Of a stretch of 64,000 nucleotides of DNA, positions 53,231 through 64,000 are shown in pieces. Numbering within the stretch: the stretch's first letter is position 1; each line of letters begins with the position of its first letter. Both the position numbers and the translations under genes were made by a program. The stretch is taken from positions 6,357,001 to 6,421,000 of the forward strand of contig OY540813.1 in NCBI GenBank assembly GCA_961205875.1, written 5' to 3'. The notes under the pieces were generated by a model. The model made no database searches, was not told the origin of the DNA, and was given only the letters and a program-made list of their open reading frames with translations. The DNA is from Sialis fuliginosa (taxonomy: Eukaryota > Arthropoda > Insecta > Megaloptera > Sialidae).

Positions 53231-55924
53231 TAATATGCACATAAACTATTCAAAAGTCAAAATTACTAAATAGTAATGTACTTTTGTAGGCATTATAAAA
53301 AATTCATATATACTTATTACTTTAGAATTCTGTTGAAAAAAATGTATGAAATTTTACTTCTATAGACAGCAAAGGAATGAACAAAAATATATTCGGTTTA
53401 AAAAAAATATTGTTTTATATAAAAATACAAATACAAAAAAAATCAGTATTGGTGTAAAATAATCATTGTTAGTTTATTACATATATTTACCAATAATCAA
53501 AACTGATAATCATAATTCAAGATTTGAAATAGCGATAAACGTTTTATTAAAAAAATTCTGAAATAGTTACTTATTATGTTTAACAATTAAACATATAAAT
53601 ATAGGTAATACAAAGTTTTACTATTACCTACAGGAACTCCAGTTTTCTCTTGGAAATGAATAAGGTCGTTTTTTTCTGGAATCTTTGAGGTTTTAAAACT
53701 TTTGAGTAATTTTTTTTAATTATTAATTAAAAACCAAAAAAAAATATTTTACTGTCAATTTTTCGGTGACTGTTGGGGGTATCCCTATTTTATTAAAAAA
53801 TATACATCCGAGCAATAATTTCTAAAAATGTAAAAAAATTTATGGGTAATAAATATCATTAAAAACTGATGATAGTATAATTTTCTTTACTTTTTTATTT
53901 TCATTATTTAATAGTAAAAAATGGCGAAATCCGAAACCCGGAGATTTTATTTTCAAGGACGAATAGTTCCCTATGAGTTAAAATGTAAATGAATTAAACA
54001 TACACGTATTATGATTATTTTATTATCTTATTATTTAGAATATATTTTATGTTAAATTTTAAAACAAAAATATTTATCAATTAAATTTGATAAATTTTAT
54101 AAAATTGTATTTAAATTAGGTTACTTAAATCAAAAGTTCTATTATATATTTATATTTTATACTTGCTTCTTAATTTCATCCATCCTATTTGTTTTTTAGT
54201 TTCAATATTATTCTTTAATATGGCCAAAAAATAAGTAATTTACTTTTTTACTGTATTCAAATCTGGACCGGTATTTTTTTGGCAGATTAAAATATTTCAA
54301 CTTTTTTGAAATGGTACTAATACGAACATAATCTGATTTTTTTAACTAAAAAAGAGCATGTTAAAAAACTAATAAAATGGTGAAAAAAAGATAATAGAAA
54401 TTACCTATTTTTGGCCTATGAGAATAACACCCCATAACTCATCATTTCTCAATATAAAAATATTATTAATTAACCTTTTGATATATGTATTTTTAAAGAA
54501 AATATAGGTTTTTGATTCTCCGGTGTTTATAGTACACTGTTATGTAATTAACAATCCAAACCTAGAAAAGTTCAAACTTTCATACAGGGATTTTCGCGTT
54601 AAAAAAAATCGCACTATGAAGAATTATATATATATACAATAATATACAAGTGTTTAGAAGGTATACATTTACCGACAATATTGTTTTGTCTACCATTATT
54701 CATTTAAGTAGTTTTTATTGTCGCTGTTTCATTTCTTTAACAGAAACTCAGATTATATAAAAAAAATGTAGTCGCGTCTGGTGCGTGGTATGTAAATAAA
54801 AAAATATTTACCAAAATGCATTGTTTTTTTTTCTAGATAGTAATCACCTAATTATAACTCCTTTTTCAGTATATTATAAAAGTTGCGGCTGATGGACTAA
54901 GCACATAGGAGGCTGAATATTATCATGTTTAAAGTTTGTCACCTAATATAATAATATACTATAATGGCGTCTTAAGAGGGGTTCAGCTATAAAACGCGAA
55001 TTTTGAGGGATTTTTTAGGTTTTTTTTTAGAAAAAAGTTAACGATTCTTTTGACATTTTCAATATACTTCTTGAAAATTTCATTTAAAAATATTTAATTG
55101 ATTCAAAAGAGATATATAGCTGCGGAGCCTCAGCGGCAAAGTGGACAATGAATCTCAAAAAGTGCGAAAAATTATGCAAATGTTAATTTTTCAGAGTAAA
55201 TGCTTTTCTTTCTCTAAAATGAATTATTTAATTATTAAAGTAAATCGAGGTTCATCGATATGAAAAAATGATAAAATTTGAAAATGATTGAGTGAATAAT
55301 TTTTTGGTTATGATGTATACACGCCAAATTTGAAGAAAAAAAATTCGTTTGAGGTAAAAAAAGTTTTATGTGTAAAAAATTAATATTCATTGAAAATTAC
55401 AAAGTATTCCTGAACCGTACAGTAGACCTACTGCTTTCTCGTAAAAGTCCTGCTGGTCACTTTGAGTTTGTTTTTGAGCTTTACTACACCTGCTAAGACT
55501 TTCAGACAAGGTCACGCGTGTAAGTTCGTCATAACTCCGAAAATATTTGGAGTTATTTTTATAATAGATTTTTAAGATAATTATCTAACAAATCATGAAA
55601 AAAATCGATTTTATTAAATTTGTATAGCAGAACCTCCCCAGAAACCGAACGTTTCCAAATAATGTTTTGTATTTTTTTAATGACTCTTCTGAAATTAGAT
55701 AATAAAATGCCCTAAATTATGAAACAACTATTTCTGATAGTACATTCATTCTATTTTATCATTTTTATTTACTTGTTTTAAGTACAAGTTAATAATATTT
55801 TTTTCTACAATTACTGTCGAAGATATGGGCTAGGGAAATATATTTTTACGATTCAAGTTCATTAAACAAAATGTTTGAATATTTAAATTCCTTAAGTTGT
55901 CAACTTTTATTTGATACCCAACTC
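53231..55924. other. Intergenic AT-rich stretch after eIF5B
   Basis: No recognisable coding region. A small hairpin TAACTCC/GGAGTTA lies near 55530-55555. The segment around 54960-55620 has the style of a decayed repeat but has no partner in the window. Confidence 0.4.
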
Positions 55925-56063
55925 ACCGAGATTGAATAAAAACCATGGTAATCCATTTGCCCTCCTCCAAAAATGCCAAAAACTTAAAATTTTATTTTTA
56001 TAATATAATTAAATAATTTTCTATAATTATGCCAAATCTCAACTTTCGATGTCAAACAGTTAA
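55925..56063. repeat. R7 dispersed repeat, copy 2 (left part)
   Basis: GAGATTGAATAAAAACCATG ... CATTTGCCCTCCTCC, similar to 17100-17235. It is interrupted by the FEN1-CXC element; the tail GACAGACAAACAGACAC continues at 58381. Confidence 0.4.
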
Positions 56064-56421
56064 TAGTCCAGTAACTTTGTCGCCTGAATGTATGGGGTAG
56101 TATGCGTTAAATCCGGTAGTTCTGATTTTTTGCAGACTTGTTTATGATGTTGGCCTAATGAATAATCCAAGTTTGTGACCTCGAGCGCCGAACGCAACTT
56201 TGTCAAAAATAAAAAAAACCGCGAAAAAATCGTTATTTTTTCAAATTTTGGCGATTATAACCCTAAAGGACTAGTTTTTGAAAAAACTTTTTTAGAACGT
56301 TTTTAAAGTAGACTAAATTTGCTACAAAATGATACTAGAATTGTCTCTGTAGACCCATAGTTTCCGAGATTAAGCCTTTCAAAGTTTATCATTTTTTTCG
56401 AACTTCGCAATTTTTTGCAAT
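56064..56421 (+). repeat. Left terminal inverted repeat
   Basis: Inverse of 58025-58372. It diverges from its partner only near the outer 20-50 bp, where an indel occurs. It contains GTTTCCGAGATTAAGCCTTT followed by CAAAGTT, a core also found in the palindrome at 15418-16174. Confidence 0.88.
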
Positions 56422-56774
56422 ATTTTAGACGTCACTTGAATAACTCTAGCGGGATGAAGTTCCAATTACCTCCGACGGAGTGTACTAGTATTGCTCGTGT
56501 GAAGTCACGAATCAGAACCTAGCAACTGGTCCCCAGTGCTCCGCCATTTTGTCTATTTTGCTACCTTACCGTGGTTACAGAGACAGCATTAAATATAGAG
56601 TTGATCATTCCAGGATCTTCCAGGATCTCTTCTAGTGAGTCGTTCACAATTATCTCTGATAATGAAAACATGTCAACATCGTCGTCACGTAATATTAGAT
56701 TAAGATTAAATAAACTGGTAAAGTTTTAATTTTTGTCTTCTTAGATAAACTTAGAATTTAATTTATTATTATAA

Positions 56775-57341
56775 TATATACTCCAAGCAGAGGAAGATGC
56801 TGATAGGCTCATCATCACTACAGCTGTAACTGCTGCCCCTACCTATGATATAGTGGTAGTCGTTGGTGAGGATATTGACTTGCTGATCATCCTTACTGCG
56901 ATCTCAAACCAACGTGAAATTTTTTACAATAAATGTGGAAGAGGCAAAGCATCAGATGTCATGTATTCCAGCATCGCTTCTTCAAAATCCTCTTTGAAAC
57001 CAGAGCTTTTCCTCTTCATCCATGCCTTTAGTGGTTGTGACTCGACATCCTGCTTCTTTGGCTTAGGGAAGATGCAAATGATGTCCATAGTCGAAAAAAA
57101 TCCGGACGTTGAAAAGCAAGCTGCGATTTTTCTCGACACCAACTCTACACCTGACGAGATAATAGCAGCAGAAGAGCGAGTCATAATTGCTCTATACGGA
57201 GGCAACCCCAACACCCATAACTTTGACGAGCTGCGGTACCAACTATTCACCAGGGCTGCGACGAAAACCAGCTTCAATCTAGCCAGGTTACCTCCTACAC
57301 GAGACTCTGCTCGATTTCACTCCTTGCGGACATACCATCAG
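56775..57341 (+). pseudogene. FEN1/XPG-like nuclease domain, C-terminal half
   Basis: Open from 56775 (no ATG at the true start; upstream part missing) to a CAG|GTAAAA donor at 57342. Motifs in order are QAEEDADRLI, VVVGEDIDLLIIL and HAFSGCDSTSCFFGLGK. These align with the FEN1/XPG catalytic acids: EAEA, TEDMD, and GSDY followed by the GIGP helix-hairpin-helix. The acidic residues of all three motifs are present. The N-terminal part of the nuclease fold is absent. An ATG at about 56670 (MSTSSSRNIRLRLNKL, before a GTAAAG) may be the original first exon. Product function as transposon nuclease is inferred from family resemblance. Confidence 0.72.
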
Positions 57342-57412
57342 GTAAAAATTTGTCCTTGCATCAGTTACATATCATTCATCATTTTCTATTCTCATGTACA
57401 ATCTTCGTAAAG

Positions 57413-57746
57413 GTACAGGCGTGGTTGGGAGTCACACTGAACCCTCTCTCCTGGGGGTGGATATTCTCGCCACAAGGCCTCAACCCCAAAAACGATGACC
57501 AGAGATGCAGCCCCACAACACCTCTTGCGGATGATTTCTTGTGGCTGCACGAAGGGTTGTGGGAACGCGTGCAGCTGCAGGAAGGCAGGATTAAAATGCT
57601 CATCAGTCTGCAGGCACTGCAGCGGGGCCTCTTGTGACAATATACCTGATGTTGCAGAAGTAGATATCCCAGAAGGCGACGATCTGTCCGATGTCGAAAT
57701 GGAAGACTTGTGGGCACAAGACGTCGACGATTCACCACCATCCTGA
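57413..57746 (+). pseudogene. CXC-type cysteine-rich C-terminus of the same protein, frameshifted
   Basis: After a CGTAAAG acceptor the frame gives VQAWLGVTLNPLSWGWIFSP. A one-base shift near 57485-57495 (CCCCAAAAACG) then leads to APQHLLRMISCGCTKGCGNA and CSCRKAGLKCSSVCRHCSGA then SCDN. The nine cysteines follow C-G-C-x3-C-x3-C-x-C-x6-C-x3-C-x2-C-x4-C, like tesmin/TSO1 CXC fingers. The tail is acidic (DIPEGDDLSDVEMED) and ends at TGA 57744-57746. An AATAAA at 57860-57865 could be its poly(A) signal. Confidence 0.7.
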
Positions 57747-58024
57747 TGGGGATATGCCATCCCAATACGTCCAGATACGGACGAACCTCAACCGGGACCT
57801 TTCAAGAGGACTAAATTAATTAAATTTTTTGATTTTGAATATTACTCAATTTCCTAACAAATAAACTTATTAACTTTTGTTGTACTTATCTTTTTTACTT
57901 CATTATTCATAGCTTAGCTTAAACATCATCGTTCACACTTATCATTTTCTTTTTTAACATCCCATCATAAAAGTACAGGGCTTCGATAGTATAATCAGGG
58001 TCAAAATTCATTCAGAACGACAGA

Positions 58025-58372
58025 ATTGCAAAAAATTGCGAAGTTCGAAATAAATGATAAACTTTGAAAGGCTTAATCTCGGAAACTATTGGGTCTACAG
58101 AGACAATTCTAGTATCATATTGTAGCAAATTTAGTCTACTTTAAAAAAGTTCCAAAAAAGTTTTTTCAAAAACTAGTCCTTTAGGGTTATAATCGCCAAA
58201 ATTTGAAAAAATAACGATTTTTTCGCGGTTTTTTCGATTTTTGACAAAGTTGCGTTCGGCGCTCGAGGTCACAAACTTGGATTATTCATTAGGCCAACAT
58301 CATAAACAAGTCTGCAAAAAATCAGAACTACCGGATTTAACGCATGCGGTGATGTATAAAGTTACTGGACTA
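58025..58372 (-). repeat. Right terminal inverted repeat
   Basis: Inverse partner of 56064-56421; starts ATTGCAAAAAATTGCGAAGT and ends AAAGTTACTGGACTA. Confidence 0.88.
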
Positions 58373-58380
58373 TAAGTTAA

Positions 58381-60840
58381 GACAGACAAACAGACACAAT
58401 TTTCTGTTTTCCAATTTCAGTACGAAATATTAAACATAACAATGTTTCGACTAACAAATATTTTCTAGAACCGAAGATTATAATAATTATTTATTCCTTA
58501 ATGCTTAATTTCTGTATTTTTCTATCTTCCCTCGATATTATTCCTCAAATCGATTATCTACGAGGTTAGGTACTGCTGTAAACAATAAACCGCAGCAATA
58601 AAAATAAAGTAATACGCTATAACTTATAACATACATATTGCTGCATTTATATTGTGCAATTCAGTTTGACGAGTATCATGTGGGAGGGGTAAAACATCAC
58701 CCACGCGGACAGAGGTGAAACAAGATACAGCAAGGGTAGTTTCAACACCCACGCGAACTTTTCACGTAACAAATGAAACGCTGTGAACAGTTTTAGCCCT
58801 ACCTCGCGATGGGTGTTCTTCACAAAAATAATTTATAGTATGTTTACGTTTCAAAATTATATTGTTTTTTATTACAAACTTCTGTCAAATTTATTTTTAA
58901 TATTGTAAACTTAATAATCATAGAAATTAATAGGGTACTGGTACCAGTTATGGCCGCTATAAGAGCAAGGTTTACTGTTTTTTGTGATTGATTACTAATA
59001 AAACAACTAACTCTTTATTTAATCAATTTAACTACGCAAATATAGTTTTTTTTTTTTTTAAATTAGAGCCTTTTGTTTTGTTAATGTTTTTTCTTCAGTA
59101 ATGGATAAAGTAAAACCAGTAATGCACACGCAGTAATGGCCACTTGCTAATGATTACAAAATAATAAGTACTACGACACAAAAGATATAAAAGAAAGAAT
59201 CGTCATAGAAACTGCTTTATATTGTTTTGTTTTTGTTCGATATTGCGGCAATCTTGTACCTAAGTAGGTATATACGAGTGTGTACTATATACATTTTAGT
59301 TTTGTTAATTTCAAGCTGGATCCAAATTTTTGATTTTCGAAAATTTGTCCTCGAATTTGACTATAAAACAATAGGAAATTCTTACAAATATAACAATACA
59401 ATATAACTCAGAAACTACTGGACCGATTGAGATGAAATTTGTAATAAACTTTCCTTTTCGGGAAGAATATAAATAATTTCAAAAAATCATTATTCGCTGA
59501 AATTTAAAAATACTCAAAAATATTTTTCTATATGCACAAGTAAAATATCAAAATACGCGTTTTGTGATTTAAAAATATTGAAAATGATTTCCACGCCTAT
59601 AACTAAAAAAATAGAAGCATAGAGGAAATATGTGTTCTTTCAGATAAAATAGTTTCATTTAAATCGGTCAACATTGACGGGACCCGAATACTGCGTAGGT
59701 ACGATACACACTTTGCTGGTTTTTTCAAGTTATGTTTAATTAACTGAATTAACTTCTCTTTTAATGTACCTAAACAATGATCGATAAATTTTATTAATAT
59801 TATAAAATTATAATTAAATATAGTATATGTATACAAACAAATATTATAATAATAATTTGAACCTATTACCAGTACCTATATTTTATAAACCTACTAATTT
59901 TTCTATTGTTCATTCTTTTTATTTTTTTATTTTGTCCTATAGAAAAGTTTTTACTTTAATTTTATTTTTTGTATATTGAAACCATCTAATAATAGAACAA
60001 TTACACATTCAGATTATTAAAACATTAAAATAAACTATATTTAACTTCTAGACAGTACTAAAATTGAAAAAAATGGTGTTATTTGACATGATGCCATTGT
60101 TAAATTCAATATTTTTACTGTAACCAAATAAATAAATGCAGTTTAAGACCATTTTTCTGTACAAACCCGTGTGACCCTGGCCTAGGGCACAGCCCAGCCA
60201 GTTTAGGTAATAAAGAGACTAGGCTAAATTTATCTTACTCTCGTCAACTGTAAAAAAAATAATTACTTTCCTATGAATGTATATTACATATTATGTATAC
60301 CTATATATATTTTCAAGAAAAGATTGAACGAGGCCATAATATTAAACAAAAAATTTAATCAATATAACATACGATATAAATTATTTCATCTTATATTATT
60401 ATATAAGGAATATCTTCAAAAGTGTACTGTTTAAAAGATTTTTTCTTAAATTTTTAATCCAAGGCACCCCTCTCACTAATTGAATACAAAATACATAACA
60501 ATATTCAAAAAACAAAACAAATCATGTTTTTTTTTTAGATTTTGTAAAACTATTATTTATAATTATAATACTATTTATTACTATTATTTATTTTAAAATG
60601 CTAAATGTCCATATGTAATTAAGAAACAGAAATAACTGCGCTACAAATACATAACAAATAATAATTTGTACTTACAACGAATTTCATTGACAACAACGCG
60701 ATATTAGTGAATGGTACATTCAAGTGAAAAATATCGTATTTGATTAATTTAAAAATATTCCAATATCGCCACTATGATAGCTAGTTACATATTACGTATG
60801 CATATATGCATTATGGCTGATAGAAAAATTTCAACGAGAG
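58381..60840. other. Intergenic AT-rich region
   Basis: Contains R3 copy 4 (58934-59206) and a retroposon-like tail near 59400-59470 (ATAACTCAGAAACTACTGGA then CCGATTGAGATGAAATT). Otherwise unassigned AT-rich DNA without conserved coding sequence. Confidence 0.45.
58934..59206 (+). mobile_element. R3 MITE, copy 4 (3' truncated)
   Basis: GGTACTGGTACCAGTTATGG, AGAGCAAGGTTTACTG and GCCACTTGCTAATGATTACA, ending at AAGAATCGTCAT. It lacks the downstream half of copy 3. Confidence 0.7.
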
Positions 60841-61260
60841 CTTTGCATCGAACCTTACAACGAAATCACCGGAAAAGTGGGTAGGTCCGGAACATGCCAC
60901 CGCCTAGCTGTGTCGTCCGGGTTACGCGCCCGGCCGTGGGTGTCTGGGAGTGTTTCCAAGGTCTAGGTCCCGCCCGGTCTCCCCACGCGCTTCATTGATC
61001 CGGAGCCCGGAACGTTTCCCCTCCACACCCGGTCCGGTAATAACGCTCCCGTGCCCCGGATTCCAGGCCCGGAAAGCTCGTAACATAGCGACCACCATGG
61101 CAAAGATCTGGATCTCGTAATGTGTGTCAACTCAGTTATTTTGTGTTGTGTTGTTAGTGGTGGTTTTTTATCAACATCCGTGGTGCAGTTTGTTGTTGCA
61201 GTTTAGGTGGCGTTGATTTGTTGACAAGGTGCGTGTTGTGTGTGAAACATGTAAGTATTT
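60840..61260 (+). promoter_or_regulatory. Probable promoter and non-coding first exon of the next gene
   Basis: CpG-rich block (about 60890-61090, with CCGGAGCCCGG and CCGGTCCGGTAAT) in AT-rich surroundings. It is followed by an arthropod-type initiator TCAGTT at 61132-61137 and a strong donor CAT|GTAAGT at 61251. No long ORF precedes the donor, so the exon would be 5' UTR (or end in the AT of a split ATG). The gene body would lie within or beyond the rest of the window. CACCGGAA occurs at about 60867. Confidence 0.45.
61097..61120 (+). other. Short ORF in ideal start context
   Basis: ACCACCATGG context, then MAKIWIS and TAA. It could be an upstream ORF if transcription starts 5' of it. If the initiator at 61132 is used, it is not transcribed. 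Confidence 0.3.
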
Positions 61261-64000
61261 ATCACAGGCCCGCGTGTCGCCCTGCTCTTGTTTTTGCTCT
61301 AATTGCTTGTGTAGGATGTATGTGTATGTATCTTTGTTATTATGGATATGTACTATGGGTGTTTATTGACAATATAATTTATTTATAACACTTGTACACA
61401 TATTCTCACTTACAAAAACATGTATTGAATTCTTAATATATATCTTAAATGTAGAATTATGACAGAGATCATAAATTAAATTAAATTAATTGGAACAATA
61501 GTTGATGATAAGCTGTTACATTAATATTCCATCACTATCAATGATATCAGGGGTTATTTTAGTGTGCAGTCGTAGCTTTGAAAATGTAAAAAAATTCAAT
61601 TGCATTTGGGATTTGTTTGGGCTTTTACTCATATTGTGCAGTTCTAAAATTTCCTTAAAATATCCCTTGGATGAGCAAATTCTAATAGGTTTGAACTCTC
61701 ATTGAGAAAAATTTATAGGGGGTGATAAAATATTTTTTTAATATCAAATTGTAGTTGACTTAACGATTTGAACGTTTTTTGATCAATTGTTATGAATGAG
61801 TTAAAGTTTAAAAATATTAATCTACAGTGGGATAGGTCTTCTTAATGTAAAAAATCACTTGATGAGGATAGTACATTTCATAAAATAAAATAAAACAATG
61901 ACAGGCTAAAAATAAATTTTTATTAAATTGCTTTATTAATTTTATTTCAATCGAAAACTCAATTTTTAAAATTTTGAAGGTCACGACCTATTAAAATCTA
62001 TCTAATCTATTTTCACAGAAAAAAAAAAACAATCTAAAATATGTGTATAGGCCTAAATATATTAGAAGTATAATACAATGTAATTTAATAATTTTACTCA
62101 ACAAGGTGTATATCAGGTTCAGGTCGTATCCTGAGAAAATATAATTGTTTTAGCTTATAAAAAATATTATTAAATTAAATAAACTTAAAAATATTTTTAA
62201 ATAAACAAACAACATTTTTTTAAAATGTAATCTATGTAATAAAGAATATGCTTTAGAACCACTGTGGCCATTAGATGATTTTTGCTTCTAGGTGTAAACT
62301 TCGTCAATTTAATATTTTTTTTCGTCTAATGTTGCATCACACTTTGCAATACACATAGATATATTGAGAACTCTTAAAAGTGAATATTCTTTTATTTAGA
62401 TTTTTTTATACTGATTCAGAACAGAATACTTTGATATTTAAATAAAACTTTCTGAAAATATTTAAAAAAAAATGAAAAATGGATAATAATAATAATTAAG
62501 GAAAAGGTAATAATTTAAAAAAATATAAATTACAAATAAAGCACAAATTTTGAGTTTTGCTTATGGCGCATTAAACCTATGTGCTGACCTTGAAAATACG
62601 ATTTGGGAAAATATTAATATTAATAATAATAAATAATTCAACAACAATAACAATTTATTTTAATACCTAGTTTGAACAATATATTATATTTTCGTATATT
62701 TTCAAATGTTTACAAAAAAAAAAAAAATATCCTTAGATTGAGAATTTTCAGTTTTCATCCAAATATATAAATATTGAGCATCCCTGGTTTAAACCATTCC
62801 ATTTTAATAACTATTATTGTGATTTCCCACAATTTTTTTTCGAGTTTTCACACAATATTTACGTTTTAGCCCCCAACCCATAAACAACAATTTTTAGAAT
62901 AATGTTATGCATTTATGTAACAATTTTTTTGTGCAATGATATTTCGAAATCGGATTTACGGATTTAGGCGTATTTTATATAATTCAGGCGTTTTATATAA
63001 CTTAATGTTAGATTTGATTAGTTTTTCAACGGAGTGTTTTACTTAAAATAACAAAGTTGTTTTTACAAAACATTCTGTATTTATTACATTTCTATAAATA
63101 ACAAGCGATATAATGATATTTTTGTCATAACGTATCTGTTTATGAAAATAATAACCCAATTCCCTGGTGTAATGAACGGTTTTATATCTGACTATTGATT
63201 AAGATAAAAAATTGTGAACAATTAACAATAAATAAGTTACTATAATTACAAAAAATATCGGTATGGACAATCATACATGACTTCCATGTTCTTTAATCTT
63301 TTTAAATAATTTTTAATAATATGAAAAATTTCAATGAGATTTGTCAGAAATAAAACTTTTTTTTGTATTATAAATATTATAACTAATTTGACAACATGAA
63401 TTAGTATTTAAAATTCAATTTTTGAGGGTGGTTTTCACCCTTTCTATAGCTGTTTAGGCACGTATAAAAAATAAATGTCCCTAAGGTCAATTGAACTACA
63501 AATGTACCAAGTTTTATCAAAATTAATGAGATAATACTCGCAACGTTCTCTTTTTAGACGATAAAAGATACAAAATTTAAAATATTTATAAAACCCTTAA
63601 TCCGATTAGAACCAAAATACATAGATCTGGAGTACTCACTGAAACAAACATTTTTCCCAAAAAGAATTAAGATCGGTGCATTTTTACAGTAGTTATCGTG
63701 TACGAAAGAAAATTCTACATCCAGACACACGCATAGCCGCCATGCAGAAATCAACTTTTCTTTAAGTTTTGAAGGTAGTATAATCAGAATCTGCGGATAC
63801 GATTTTTCGACAGTATTTCAATACTTCCATTTCTACAACTTCAAGTAATAGAATTACAATATACTTAATTAAATTATCAATAAATATCAATTTTATGAAT
63901 TGTACATTGAATTATTCAAGGACTGATCCTACCATATTTTTTATAATTTAATCCACATTGATCTTGCAACTCACAAAACATTTTATTTTCATTAAGACAT
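61261..64000 (+). other. Probable large first intron of the next gene
   Basis: AT-rich DNA with no recognisable exon. A retroposon-like tail (GGTGGTTTTCACCCTTTC ... TACCAAGTTTTATCAAAATT) lies near 63427-63540. The short open frames have no recognisable domain. Confidence 0.35.

Larger units (their letters stand above)
56064..58372 (+). mobile_element. Long-TIR transposon encoding FEN1/XPG-like nuclease + CXC finger
   Basis: 2309-bp element. TIRs of about 358 bp (56064-56421) and 348 bp (58025-58372) start TAGTCCAGTAACTTT and are highly similar, with shared blocks GTTAAATCCGGTAGTTCTGA, CTCGAGCGCCGAACGCAACT and CGAACTTCGCAATTTTTTGC. AGTTAA flanks both sides (56058-56063 and 58375-58380, the right one offset by 2 bp), a possible target duplication. 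The interior carries one + strand gene remnant. XPG-type nucleases are known from Academ transposons; this may be an Academ-like or a separate lineage, apparently internally deleted. Confidence 0.82.

Noticed and set aside
57379..57765. Two minus-strand ORFs of 120-128 codons opposite the CXC region
   Set aside because: Shadow frames of the GC-richer coding strand; they lack domain resemblance, while the plus strand has clear motifs.
1..64000. tRNA genes and CRISPR-like arrays
   Set aside because: No B-box-like GGTTCGAATCC and no regularly spaced short repeats were seen by eye; a covariance-model scan would be needed to exclude tRNAs fully.

Overview
The window is AT-rich eukaryotic nuclear DNA, most likely from an insect. 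The evidence is short consensus GT-AG introns beside multi-kilobase ones, relics of mariner, pogo, hAT, PIF/Harbinger and RTE-type elements, and one recognisable host gene with animal-type architecture. I cannot fix the order; the RTE-like tails and MITE style would suit Lepidoptera or Hemiptera.

Host gene. One gene dominates: eIF5B on the + strand, with 13 coding exons running from the ATG at 2848 to the TAG ending at 53019. All splice junctions are GT-AG, the frame is continuous, and the predicted protein is 1230 aa. Exons 1-9 sit within 5 kb (2848-7890) and encode the charged N-terminal region, the whole G domain and part of domain II/III. The last four exons (18930-19006, 19429-19732, 33722-33883, 52912-53019) encode the C-terminal domains and are separated by introns of about 11.0, 0.4, 14.0 and 19.0 kb.

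Introns. The three giant introns hold nested mobile-element debris. Visible items are a 537-bp and a 757-bp near-perfect palindrome, a TA-flanked MITE of 757 bp, a pogo/Tigger-type MITE, several dispersed repeat families (here called R1-R8) with 2-4 copies each, a mariner transposase relic, a truncated Harbinger transposase, and a 1905-bp PIF/Harbinger-type element carrying a Myb/SANT-like gene. The latter is inserted in R1, and another R1 copy in the same window serves as an empty site. Between repeats lie short GC-rich patches with recurrent CACCGGAA/CCGGAAGTG motifs and, in intron 12, three related modules about 1.5 kb apart.

Downstream. At 56064-58372 is a 2.3-kb element with terminal inverted repeats of about 350 bp. 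It encodes the C-terminal half of a FEN1/XPG-like (PIN-fold) nuclease followed by a cysteine-rich CXC-type finger. This is the most interesting object in the window: an Academ-like or undescribed transposon lineage. Its TIR shares a conserved core with the 757-bp palindrome in intron 9. At 60840-61260 a GC-rich patch ending in a strong splice donor looks like the promoter and non-coding first exon of another + strand gene whose body lies beyond the window. No tRNA, rRNA or CRISPR was seen.
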